A program made the translations under genes and the position numbers. Shown piece after piece: positions 17,001 to 23,806 of a stretch of DNA of 31,644 nucleotides. Source of the DNA: Ruminococcaceae bacterium UBA7075 (GTDB taxonomy: Bacteria > Bacillota > Clostridia > Oscillospirales > Acutalibacteraceae); contig DKZL01000009.1 in the NCBI GenBank assembly GCA_002493635.1, forward strand, positions 1 through 31,644. The letters run 5' to 3'. Position 1 is the stretch's first letter. The number at the start of each line of letters is the position of its first letter. The notes under the pieces are model-generated. The model was not told the origin of the DNA. It searched no databases and saw only the letters and a list, made by a program, of their open reading frames with translations.

Positions 17001-17653
17001 AAAGGAATATTAACTTTAAATATTCCAACAGCGATATAATGAACTTACCTCAAAAAGTTTCGGCTTCACAAATTGCTCACGAACAAAATTCAAACTATTT
17101 TGAACGTATTCTTGCCAAGCCGAAGTTCTTGAAGGGTGAAACAACAAGTGCTGTTGAAAAGGGTACTGCACATCACCGTTTCCTCGAATATTGTGATTTT
17201 TCAAAGGCAAGAGAGGATGTCAATGCTGAAATAGAAAGACTGTACAGGCTTGGTTATATTGATGACGTTCAGAAAAGTGTGATTGATTCTGCAAAATTAT
17301 CGGCTTTGTTGCATACGGAAATTTTCGACAGAATAATAGCTTCGTCAGAAGTAATGCGTGAAGAGCAATTTTTTGCAGAGGTCAGTCCGTCTCTTGTTTA
17401 TGATGAATACAAGGATATGCAAGCAGATTGCAGTATTATTCTGCAAGGTGCTGTTGACCTTGCTTTTGTTGAGGACAACAAGCTTGTAATTGTTGATTAT
17501 AAGACGGATAAGGTTTCAAATTTGCAAAAACTCAGAGATTTATATTCAAAGCAGCTTGAACTTTACAAGGCGGCAATGTCGCAGTCAACCGGATTGGAAG
17601 TAAAAGAATGTGTTATCTGCTCAATTTGGCTTGATGATTATATTTCAATGTAG
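14069..17653 (+). CDS. addA: ATP-dependent helicase/nuclease subunit A (AddA)
   Basis: This UvrD-like 3'-5' helicase and nuclease is the partner of AddB. Helicase motifs appear in order. Walker A is VSAAAGSGKTAVLVERV (about residues 22-38) and motif Ia is IVTFTRAAASEMKQR. DEFQD lies near 396-400, followed by GDVKQSIYGFRQAKPEIF. Then come VRVLSIHSSKGLEFPV and ILYVALTRAREKLIIV. The C-terminal RecB-type nuclease has GTAHHRFLEYCDF, GAVDLAFVEDNKLVIVDYKTDK and QLELYKAAM. The 1194 residues are normal. The ribosome site AAAGGAGGGGG lies inside the end of addB, so the two subunits are translationally coupled. No recD-like third gene follows. Confidence 0.97.
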   Translation: MARQWTEQQHNAIYATDGSVLVSAAAGSGKTAVLVERVINLITRDKEPMDVDRLLIVTFTRAAASEMKQRLSEALTSLLKNDPYNSNLLKQKQLLYNASISTIDSFCSNLVREYFHTLQINADFRNAEESELSILENQALDISFEDFYKQDSADFINLVNAFSSKGGDVKLRDTVLKICKFLSTQPFPENWLNNMLKNYDEMPIAKTIWGKILIDNANSTAMHAINITENSIKMLSEDNVLYEKLVPRFEEDLAFLQKFQEKLYTCTWDEIKQHIYGFVSGQLRAPKDYTNHPIKLAVAKKRDEVKSLIKELQTIFSWSEEDAKQEIREIKSLTATLFDLVRHYIKILSELKYKKNILSFSDVEALTVKLLAVPFEDGYKKTEQANEISARYDAVMVDEFQDVNDVQDLIFKCVSTDENNLFVVGDVKQSIYGFRQAKPEIFINRKNIYNRYDENNPQYPATIILDKNFRSRTEVCDAVNFIFSRLMSKESAQMDYTSDEKLNAGAVYSPSDKCCFEFAMIEKDVFDEDDNAVIEAQYIANKIRKMMSEGFTVTDNGIERKATYGDFAVIMRSPKKTASTYVKVLSDYGIPAFSDNKNNSFDAQEIKIILNLLRVINNPTLDIPLLSVMCSPIYGFTPDELAEMRSDSRYLSLYASVIGYSEKNVKAKMFIKELEKLRNLSYVCGIDELIGRIYDETAFPAITSAVSNDFEPVKNLNLLREYARNFEKNGYKTLSDFIQFVDKMVENDTSLPASSSGEDGINGVRVLSIHSSKGLEFPVCFIADTAHEFNEDEIRKSDVLVDSYAGLGIKKREGFCRYNTLPMLAVRKEFKKSNIAEEIRILYVALTRAREKLIIVSTKKDVQKYLENQYSKLVLDKIIEPYIVLSCKSISDWITLCALVHPSLNHLRKSIDPSAAHITNDGKTLDWKFEIIDEFDKKENFESIEGEVASESSVINNLHMLNEYTSNLNGNLYENILKRNINFKYSNSDIMNLPQKVSASQIAHEQNSNYFERILAKPKFLKGETTSAVEKGTAHHRFLEYCDFSKAREDVNAEIERLYRLGYIDDVQKSVIDSAKLSALLHTEIFDRIIASSEVMREEQFFAEVSPSLVYDEYKDMQADCSIILQGAVDLAFVEDNKLVIVDYKTDKVSNLQKLRDLYSKQLELYKAAMSQSTGLEVKECVICSIWLDDYISM

Positions 17654-17744
17654 ATAATACTTATATTGGAATTGCCGAAATCTGTAATTAAGAAGATAGA
17701 AAAGTGCTGGAAATAATCGGTGCATCAGTTATAAAGCTATATAA

Positions 17745-17786
17745 AAAAGGATTGATTTTGTTTTATCATGCAAAATCAATCCTTTT
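17745..17786. terminator. Bidirectional terminator between addA and the DUF308 gene
   Basis: A 16-base-pair perfect stem (17745-17760 with 17771-17786) encloses a 10-base loop. T-rich tails follow on the plus strand (GTTAAGTTTTATTTT) and on the minus strand (the A-run at 17743-17748). It therefore serves both convergent genes. Confidence 0.85.
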
Positions 17787-17812
17787 GTTAAGTTTTATTT
17801 TATATGTTATAT

Positions 17813-18412
17813 TTAATCAGAGTCAACATCAGTTGCTTCGGCATCAATCATACGGCTGTTGCTGGTTGCCTTTTTGCCGTAATGATTTGCGAAAAACAAA
17901 ATTGACAAACCTGAAATTCCTTCATAAATCAATAAGGTTCCCAGGAAAATCATAATCATTTCAGCGAAGAATTCTTTGAATAAGATAGTGCTGATACCGA
18001 GTATCATAACAATTACCGAAAGCAGAAAATATATCCACCAATAGCGCATATTGAACGACTTTAAAACAAAAGAATATTTTATTTCGAGTGCACTTACAAT
18101 AATAATTAAAATACCTATAATAAAGAAGATCACTCCGATTATTGTGTTTGGCGATATAAGTGTAAATATGCCGACTGCTGTCGATAGAATACCTGTTATC
18201 AGTTCAAGTACAAGGCTTGTTTCTCTGCTCAGGAAAAAAGATAAAATATTAAATAATCCGTAAACAGTAAGAGCAGTACCAAGAGTATAGCAAAATGCGG
18301 TTTCGATTGATTTTGACCAGACTATCATTATAATGCCAAGCACGAGGTAGGCAAGGGAAGAGATAATCATAGCGTTCAGAGATTTACTTTTATTTTTATG
18401 CTTATTTTTCAT
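17813..18412 (-). CDS. DUF308 (HdeD-like) membrane protein
   Basis: This 199-residue protein has six hydrophobic segments arranged as three similar helical pairs. The repeated pattern is 'GIxxIxxP...xxGxxxxxxGxxxIxxG', for example LVLGIIMIVWSKS...LGTALTVYGLFNI, ILSTAVGIFTLISPNTIIGVIFFIIGILIIIVSALEI and LSVIVMILGISTILF...FLGTLLIYEGISGL. This is the layout of the DUF308/HdeD family. The role is unknown outside the E. coli acid-resistance member. The short charged C-terminus is probably cytoplasmic. It begins 6 bases after pyrB and is likely co-transcribed with it, though no link to pyrimidine synthesis is evident. Confidence 0.85.
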   Translation of the reverse strand: MKNKHKNKSKSLNAMIISSLAYLVLGIIMIVWSKSIETAFCYTLGTALTVYGLFNILSFFLSRETSLVLELITGILSTAVGIFTLISPNTIIGVIFFIIGILIIIVSALEIKYSFVLKSFNMRYWWIYFLLSVIVMILGISTILFKEFFAEMIMIFLGTLLIYEGISGLSILFFANHYGKKATSNSRMIDAEATDVDSD

Positions 18413-18418
18413 AATATG

Positions 18419-19486
18419 TCAGTCCATTCTTTTATCGCAGAAATCGCACATTACCATACCTTTTTTCTCATATGCAAGATGCGGCAAGTATTCTTCTTGT
18501 TGAGTGATACACTTTGGATTATTGCATTTATGTTCCGTAACAAATGTATTACGGTTGGCTATTGTAAAATCTTCATCCTGCAACAGAAGAAGGATTAAAG
18601 CCATTCTGCCGTACATTCCGTACTGAGCCTGCTTAAAATATAAAGCTCTCGGATCATCGTCAATATCAATAGTAATTTCATTAACTCTTGGAAGAGGGTG
18701 AAGAATAATCATATCGTCCTTCGCTTTGTCAAGCTTTTCCTTGTCAAGCACAAACACGTTTTTTTGCGCTTCGTAATCTTCTTCACTCTTAAAGCGTTCT
18801 CTTTGTATTCTTGTCATATAAAGCACATCAAGATCTGTTATGGCATCCGCAAGATTATTTGAAAATTCATATTTGCAATTATTTTTTTCAAGAATGTCAA
18901 TAATATACAGAGGAACGCTCAGTTCTTCTGTTGAAATAAGCACAAAGCTGTTGTTTTCATATTTTGCGAGTGTTTTAATAAGGGAGTGTACCGTCCTGCC
19001 GTTGAGCAGATCACCGCAGACGCCGATTTTCAAATTGTCAAGTCTGCCTTTTTCGCAACTCAGTGTTATGATGTCGGTTAGTGTTTGTGTAGGATGCAGA
19101 TGTCCGCCGTCACCGCAGTTTATTACAGGTATGTTTGCGTATAGTGAAGATGCCATTGCAGTGCCCTCAATAGGATGCCTTATAGCAATAATATCTGCAT
19201 ATCCTCCGACTATTGATGTAGTATCTTTAAGACTTTCACCCTTTGCAACTGACGAATTCATAGGGTTGTCAAAGCCTATAGTTCTGCCTCCCAACTTAAG
19301 CATTGCAGTCTGAAACGACATTTGTGTTCTTGTACTTGGCTCATAAAACAGCGTAGCAAGAATTTTTCCGTCGCATGCATGACGAAAATCTGCCGGACTT
19401 TGCATGATTTTCTTGGCTTTTTTAATCACTTTATTAATCTGTTGTGGGGTCATTGCCTCAAGATCAATCAAACTTTTGTTAGTCAT
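18419..19486 (-). CDS. pyrB: Aspartate carbamoyltransferase with C-terminal PyrI-like zinc domain
   Basis: This enzyme catalyses the first committed step of pyrimidine synthesis, carbamoyl phosphate + aspartate to carbamoyl aspartate. Residues 1-~305 are a full catalytic chain. The carbamoyl-phosphate loop is FYEPSTRTQMSF, the 80s-loop lysine lies in SVAKGESLKDT, and HPTQTLTD, LLNGRTVHSL and HPLPRVNEI follow. About 45 extra residues then form C-x4-C (CNNPKC) and C-x2-C (CDFC), preceded by FVTEHKC. This spacing matches the zinc-binding domain of the separate regulatory chain PyrI of E. coli. The nucleotide-binding allosteric domain of PyrI is absent. No pyrI or other pyr gene is adjacent. The total of 355 residues is longer than the usual ~310. 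Confidence 0.93.
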   Translation of the reverse strand: MTNKSLIDLEAMTPQQINKVIKKAKKIMQSPADFRHACDGKILATLFYEPSTRTQMSFQTAMLKLGGRTIGFDNPMNSSVAKGESLKDTTSIVGGYADIIAIRHPIEGTAMASSLYANIPVINCGDGGHLHPTQTLTDIITLSCEKGRLDNLKIGVCGDLLNGRTVHSLIKTLAKYENNSFVLISTEELSVPLYIIDILEKNNCKYEFSNNLADAITDLDVLYMTRIQRERFKSEEDYEAQKNVFVLDKEKLDKAKDDMIILHPLPRVNEITIDIDDDPRALYFKQAQYGMYGRMALILLLLQDEDFTIANRNTFVTEHKCNNPKCITQQEEYLPHLAYEKKGMVMCDFCDKRMD

Positions 19487-19588
19487 TAAAACACACCCTT
19501 TATATATTTTTTCTATTTTACCAAAAATACTTATAATTATAATATTATAAAAAGAAATAAAGTGAATTTTGTAAAATAATTCAGATAG
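19487..19588 (-). promoter_or_regulatory. AT-rich pyrB leader
   Basis: Very AT-rich sequence holds several overlapping TATAAT-like hexamers on the minus strand around 19530-19550, so the exact pyrB promoter cannot be chosen by eye. The ribosome site is AAAGGGTG, about 7 bases before the ATG at 19486. I see no PyrR-type leader terminator here. Confidence 0.4.
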
Positions 19589-19640
19589 AAATCAGCCGGT
19601 GGGCTGAATATATCCGGGCAGACTATACCATATAAAAAAG
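19589..19640 (-). repeat. Short structured repeat, copy C, upstream of pyrB
   Basis: On the minus strand TTTATATGGT, three variable bases, GTCTGCCCG, then CAGCCCAC and GGCTG align with copy B with few mismatches. The end hairpin is TCAG/CTGA here (19607-19604 with 19595-19592) where copies A and B have GCAG/CTGC, so the outer pair changes from G:C to T:A and pairing is kept. The 5' half (outer arm and TCGGGCA arm) is not clearly preserved. It is replaced by the GACACC/GGTGTC hairpin at 19640-19679. The copy lies in the sense orientation ahead of pyrB. Confidence 0.65.
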
Positions 19641-19679
19641 ACACCTATTTAAGATACATAAAGCATCAAAATAGGTGTC
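19634..19679 (-). terminator. Second hairpin downstream of tRNA-Leu
   Basis: An 11-base-pair stem (19640-19650 with 19669-19679) has an 18-base loop and is followed on the minus strand by six T. It could back up the tRNA terminator or be part of the pyrB upstream region. Confidence 0.6.
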
Positions 19680-19693
19680 CGATAAATAGTGTG

Positions 19694-19722
19694 AAAAAAG
19701 AGAGTAGAATGCTCTACTCTCT
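19694..19722 (-). terminator. Terminator of tRNA-Leu
   Basis: A 10-base-pair stem (19699-19708 with 19713-19722) has a four-base loop. On the minus strand it is followed by a T-run (A-run at 19694-19699). It begins 6 bases after the tRNA 3' end. Confidence 0.88.
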
Positions 19723-19727
19723 TTTTT

Positions 19728-19814
19728 TGGTGCCGGTGACCGGACTCGAACCGGTACGGTATCGCTACCGGTGGATTTTGAGTCCACTACGTCTGCCAAT
19801 TCCATCACACCGGC
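19728..19814 (-). tRNA. tRNA-Leu, anticodon CAA
   Basis: This is an 87-base class II tRNA on the minus strand. The acceptor stem GCCGGTG/CACCGGC is followed by discriminator A and an encoded CCA. The D arm contains TGGCAGACG. The anticodon stem GTGGA/TCCAC encloses CTCAAAA, giving CAA, which reads UUG. A long variable arm and the T arm with GGTTCGAGTCC complete the cloverleaf. The long variable arm agrees with a leucine tRNA. Confidence 0.96.
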
Positions 19815-20075
19815 GTGTGCAAATAGTATTATACAGTATAATATTAAAAAAATCAAGAAAAATTTATTTTTTATTAAAAACCAATAAACTTATTTGTCAT
19901 TTTTCATAATAAATTACGAAAATCAAATAAAATGAGTATAAATTGGAGATTTTTTTCGGAAAATTTATTTTTAATTCTAATATGGTTGTTTAAAATTAAA
20001 ATATATATTATAATATATGTGTATTTTTATTTTTACAATTTAAATCGGTTATTACCGTACTGGAGGATTTAAGTT
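19815..20075. other. AT-rich spacer ahead of the purine operon
   Basis: It holds the purC promoter (separate entry) and otherwise AT-rich sequence. I looked for a purine riboswitch and found no convincing aptamer. A TTTTTTCGGAAAATTT segment at about 19949-19964 has partial symmetry and slightly resembles half of a PurR box, too weak to call. The minus-strand portion next to the tRNA would contain its promoter. Confidence 0.45.
19986..20014 (+). promoter_or_regulatory. Probable promoter of the purC-purF-purB-purA-guaA operon
   Basis: TTGTTT at 19986-19991 and TATAAT at 20009-20014 are separated by 17 bases, about 60 bases ahead of the purC start. No internal terminator is visible between here and the end of guaA. 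Confidence 0.65.
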
Positions 20076-20783
20076 ATGGAAAAGAAAGAGTTACTTTATG
20101 AAGGAAAAGCAAAAAAAGTTTTCTCAACAGAGAATCCGGATTACTGCATTGTATCCTACAAGGATGATGCAACCGCTTTTAACGGAGAAAAAAAGGGTAC
20201 AATAATCGGCAAAGGTGTTGTTAACAACCGTATGTCAAACTTTATGTTCCAGATGCTTGAAAAAGAGGGTATTCCTACTGACTATGTCGAGGAACTTTCT
20301 GACAGAGATACAGTTCTTAAAAAGGTTGAGATTGTGCCCCTTGAGGTTATCGTAAGAAACAAAGCAGCCGGCAGCCTTTCAAAACGTCTTGGTCTTCCTG
20401 AGGGTACACCGATGAAGACACCTGTTCTTGAGTTCTGTTATAAGGATGATGATCTCGGCGACCCTATGGTAAACGAATATCATATCCTTGCTGCTGATCT
20501 TGCAACAAAGGAAGAAATTGAAATAATTTCAAAATATGCTCTCAAAGTAAACGAGCTTATGATTGCTTTCTTTAAAGAGTGCAAAGTTGACCTTATCGAC
20601 TTTAAGATTGAGTTCGGTAGATATAAGGGAGAAATCCTGCTTGCCGATGAAATCTCTCCTGACACTTGTCGTTTCTGGGATATGGACACACAGGAAAAGC
20701 TTGACAAAGACCGTTTTCGTCGTGATATGGGCGGTGTTGAAGAGGCATATGCCGAGATGATGAAGCGTATCGGACTTGCTTAA
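20076..20783 (+). CDS. purC: Phosphoribosylaminoimidazole-succinocarboxamide synthase (SAICAR synthetase)
   Basis: This enzyme performs ATP-dependent condensation of CAIR with aspartate to SAICAR, a middle step of IMP synthesis. The N-terminus KKELLYEGKAKKVFST and SYKDDATAFNGEKKGTIIGKGVVNNRMSNFMF are diagnostic. Also present are EVIVRNKAAGSLSKRLG, LIDFKIEFGR and ADEISPDTCRFWD. The 235 residues are normal. A GGAGG ribosome site precedes the ATG. It is the first gene of the purine run, 41 bases ahead of purF. Confidence 0.97.
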   Translation: MEKKELLYEGKAKKVFSTENPDYCIVSYKDDATAFNGEKKGTIIGKGVVNNRMSNFMFQMLEKEGIPTDYVEELSDRDTVLKKVEIVPLEVIVRNKAAGSLSKRLGLPEGTPMKTPVLEFCYKDDDLGDPMVNEYHILAADLATKEEIEIISKYALKVNELMIAFFKECKVDLIDFKIEFGRYKGEILLADEISPDTCRFWDMDTQEKLDKDRFRRDMGGVEEAYAEMMKRIGLA

Positions 20784-20824
20784 TCGCTTTTGTAACTTTT
20801 ATAATAAATCGGATGGTGTAACCT

Positions 20825-22291
20825 TTGAATAATTCTTTCGATAATTTTGCAAAAGAAGGACTTCACGAGGAATGTGGAGTTTTTGGTGTTTACAGCGACG
20901 GGTCGCTTGACCCTGCATATGCTTGCTACAACGGTCTTCTTGCACTTCAGCACAGGGGACAGGAAAGCTGCGGTATCGCTGTATCTGACGAAGGTGTTAT
21001 TGACTACCACAAAAATATGGGCCTTGTTACAGAGGTCTTTAATAACAATATTCTTGATTCATTAAGCGGTCAGATGGGTATTTCCCATGTTCGCTATTCA
21101 ACAGCAGGCGGCTCTGTGCTTGAAAATGCACAACCGCTTGTTATGCGTTATGTAAAAGGTACCTTGTCAGTTGCGCACAACGGTAATCTTACCAACGCTG
21201 TTGAAATTCGCAAACAGCTTGAACAGCGCGGTGCGATTTTTCAGACAACTATTGATTCCGAAGTTATCTGTTATGTGATAGCAAGAGAAAGACTGAAATG
21301 TCATTCAGTTGAAGATGCTGTTGCACGAACAATGCAGGTGATTGAGGGCGCATACTCATTGCTTGTAATGAGCCCCAGAAAGGTGATTGCCGCCCGTGAT
21401 CCTCACGGTTTCAGACCGCTCTGTATGGGTAAAGTCAACGGTTCGTATGTTTTTGCAAGTGAAAGTGCGGCTCTTGATGCCTGTGGTGCAGAATTTGTGC
21501 GTGACATTGAACCCGGTGAAATTGTCATTGCTGACAAAGACGGACTTCGCAGTATGAAGCCGGAGCTTGGAGAAAAGAAAAAGTCGCTTTGTATTTTTGA
21601 ATATATTTATTTTGCACGCAGTGATTCCTTTATTGACGGAGTAAGTGTTTATGAAGCAAGAAAGCAGGCAGGAAAAATTCTTGCCCGCACATTTCCGGTA
21701 GAAGCCGATATGGTAATCGGTGTTCCAGAATCCGGAATTGATGCTGCCATAGGATATAGTGAAGAGTCAGGCATTCCTTATGAAAAAGCTATTGTCAAGA
21801 ACAGCTATATCGGCAGAACTTTTATCAAACCAAGCCAGAAAGAGCGAATGAAGAGCGTCAGAATAAAGCTTAACCCTATAACCAATATGGTAAAGGGCAA
21901 GCGTGTTGTAATAATTGATGACAGCATTGTGCGTGGTACAACAGTTGACCGTATTGTTACAATGCTCAGGGATGCAGGTGCTAAAGAAGTTCATATGCGC
22001 ATCAGCTCGCCGCCTTTTATGTGGCCTTGCTATTACGGCACTGATATTCCTTCAAGAGGAGAGCTTATTGCCTGCAACCATTCAATTGAAGAAATTACAA
22101 AATTAAGCGGTGCGGATTCTCTTGGTTATCTTCCTGTTGAATCACTGCACGAGATGATTGGCTATGCTCCGATTGGTTTTTGTGACGGTTGCTTTACAGG
22201 CAAATATCCTGCCGCAATTACAAAAGAAACCTTCAAAGGCAAAGAACGCGGCGGAATGAATTTTGACGATAAATCCGAGTCAAAATCATAA
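20825..22291 (+). CDS. purF: Amidophosphoribosyltransferase (PurF)
   Basis: This is the first committed step of purine synthesis: PRPP + glutamine to phosphoribosylamine. The start is a TTG at 20825 with a GGATGGTG ribosome site; no ATG or GTG fits. The N-terminal 16 residues form a propeptide that is removed to expose Cys17 of ECGVFGVY as the glutaminase nucleophile. Glutaminase motifs LLALQHRGQESCGI and ARDPHGFRPL follow. The PRTase PRPP loop is VVIIDDSIVRGTT. Cys residues in KKSLCIFEYIYFARSDS, WPCYYG and FCDGCFTG match the 4Fe-4S ligands of the oxygen-sensitive Bacillus-type enzyme. The 488 residues are normal. Confidence 0.97.
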   Translation: MNNSFDNFAKEGLHEECGVFGVYSDGSLDPAYACYNGLLALQHRGQESCGIAVSDEGVIDYHKNMGLVTEVFNNNILDSLSGQMGISHVRYSTAGGSVLENAQPLVMRYVKGTLSVAHNGNLTNAVEIRKQLEQRGAIFQTTIDSEVICYVIARERLKCHSVEDAVARTMQVIEGAYSLLVMSPRKVIAARDPHGFRPLCMGKVNGSYVFASESAALDACGAEFVRDIEPGEIVIADKDGLRSMKPELGEKKKSLCIFEYIYFARSDSFIDGVSVYEARKQAGKILARTFPVEADMVIGVPESGIDAAIGYSEESGIPYEKAIVKNSYIGRTFIKPSQKERMKSVRIKLNPITNMVKGKRVVIIDDSIVRGTTVDRIVTMLRDAGAKEVHMRISSPPFMWPCYYGTDIPSRGELIACNHSIEEITKLSGADSLGYLPVESLHEMIGYAPIGFCDGCFTGKYPAAITKETFKGKERGGMNFDDKSESKS

Positions 22292-22320
22292 CAATGTTAA
22301 TATCTGAAAGGAAGTAAATA

Positions 22321-23757
22321 ATGATTAAAGATACATATGAATCACCTTTGTCTGCTCGTTATGCAAGCAAAGAAATGAAATATATTTTCTCTCCTGACAA
22401 GAAGTTCAGAACATGGAGAAGACTTTGGATTGCTCTTGCTGAGTCAGAAAAAGAGCTCGGTTTGCCTGTTACTCAGGAGCAGATTGACGAACTCAAGGCT
22501 CACGCTGACGATATTAACTATGAGGTTGCTCAGGAGCGTGAAAAACTTGTCAGACACGATGTAATGTCACACGTATACGCATACGGTCAGCAGTGCCCTA
22601 ATGCGGCAGGCATTATTCACCTTGGTGCAACTTCCTGCTATGTAGGTGACAACACTGATATTATTATTATGACAGAGGGCTTGCAGCTTATCAGAAACAA
22701 GCTTGTTTCCGTAATCCGCAATCTTTCAAAATTTGCTGAACAATATAAATCATTGCCAACACTTGCGTTCACACATTTTCAACCTGCTCAGCCTACAACA
22801 GTAGGCAAGAGGGCGACTCTTTGGATTCAGGAACTTTTAATGGATCTTGAAGATGTAGAGTATCAGCTTGAAAAAGCAAAGCTTCTTGGCTCAAAAGGTA
22901 CAACAGGTACTCAGGCAAGCTTTTTGGAGCTTTTTGACGGCGATCACCAGAAGTGTAAAGAGCTTGATAAGAAAATTGCTGAGAAAATGGGTTATAAAGC
23001 CTGCTTCCCTGTATCGGGACAGACTTATTCAAGAAAACTTGATTCACAATTTTTGAATGTTCTTGCGGGAATTGCACAGAGTGCAGCAAAGTTTTCCAAT
23101 GATATTCGTCTTTTACAGCATCTTAAAGAGGTTGAGGAGCCGTTTGAAAAGAATCAGATCGGTTCATCTGCAATGGCTTACAAGCGTAATCCAATGCGCA
23201 GCGAACGCATCGGTTCTCTTTCAAGATATGTTATGGTTGATGTTCTTAACGGCTACTTTACTACTGCAACACAGTGGTTTGAAAGAACACTTGACGATTC
23301 TGCCAACAAGCGTCTGAGTATTCCTGAGGCATTCCTCGCAGTTGACGGTATCTTGGCTCTTTATGAAAATGTTGCCGACGGTCTTGTTGTTTATCCAAAG
23401 GTTATTGAGCAAAGACTTCGCAAAGAGCTTCCGTTTATGGCTACTGAAAATATTATGATGGATGCCGTAAAGAAGAGGGGAGCAAACAGACAGGAGCTTC
23501 ACGAAAGAATCCGTGTTCATTCAATGGCTGCTTCTAAAGTAATCAAGGAAGAGGGCGGAGAAAACGATCTTCTTAACCGAATTGCAAATGACGATGCTTT
23601 CGGCGTTACTCTTGAGGAACTTGAAACAATTTTAAAGCCTGAAAAATATACAGGCAGAGCCAAGGAACAGACTGAAGATTTCTTAGCGGAATATGTTCAG
23701 CCTATTCTTGACAAATATAAAAATATTGAAACAGATAAACCCGAAATTAATGTATAA
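22321..23757 (+). CDS. purB: Adenylosuccinate lyase
   Basis: This enzyme cleaves SAICAR to AICAR and adenylosuccinate to AMP, both with release of fumarate. The family signature GSSAMAYKRNPMRSE lies near residues 281-295. HVYAYGQQCPNAAGIIHLGATSCYVGDNTD provides the N-terminal active-site block, and THFQPAQPTTVGKR the second conserved region. The 478 residues fit the longer PurB type. A GAAAGGAAG ribosome site precedes the ATG, 29 bases after purF. It acts twice in the pathway served by its neighbours purC and purA. Confidence 0.97.
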   Translation: MIKDTYESPLSARYASKEMKYIFSPDKKFRTWRRLWIALAESEKELGLPVTQEQIDELKAHADDINYEVAQEREKLVRHDVMSHVYAYGQQCPNAAGIIHLGATSCYVGDNTDIIIMTEGLQLIRNKLVSVIRNLSKFAEQYKSLPTLAFTHFQPAQPTTVGKRATLWIQELLMDLEDVEYQLEKAKLLGSKGTTGTQASFLELFDGDHQKCKELDKKIAEKMGYKACFPVSGQTYSRKLDSQFLNVLAGIAQSAAKFSNDIRLLQHLKEVEEPFEKNQIGSSAMAYKRNPMRSERIGSLSRYVMVDVLNGYFTTATQWFERTLDDSANKRLSIPEAFLAVDGILALYENVADGLVVYPKVIEQRLRKELPFMATENIMMDAVKKRGANRQELHERIRVHSMAASKVIKEEGGENDLLNRIANDDAFGVTLEELETILKPEKYTGRAKEQTEDFLAEYVQPILDKYKNIETDKPEINV

Positions 23758-23806
23758 GCATTAATTTATTTATATATTTACACATTACAAAAAGGAGTTT
23801 TGTATT

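Noticed and set aside
19623..19909. Open frames on both strands across the tRNA-Leu gene
   Set aside because: They overlap a clear tRNA and its terminators and have no ribosome sites.
19815..20075. A purine riboswitch or PurR box ahead of purC
   Set aside because: I could not find the conserved purine aptamer loops, and the CGGAAAATT segment is too weak a match to a PurR box.
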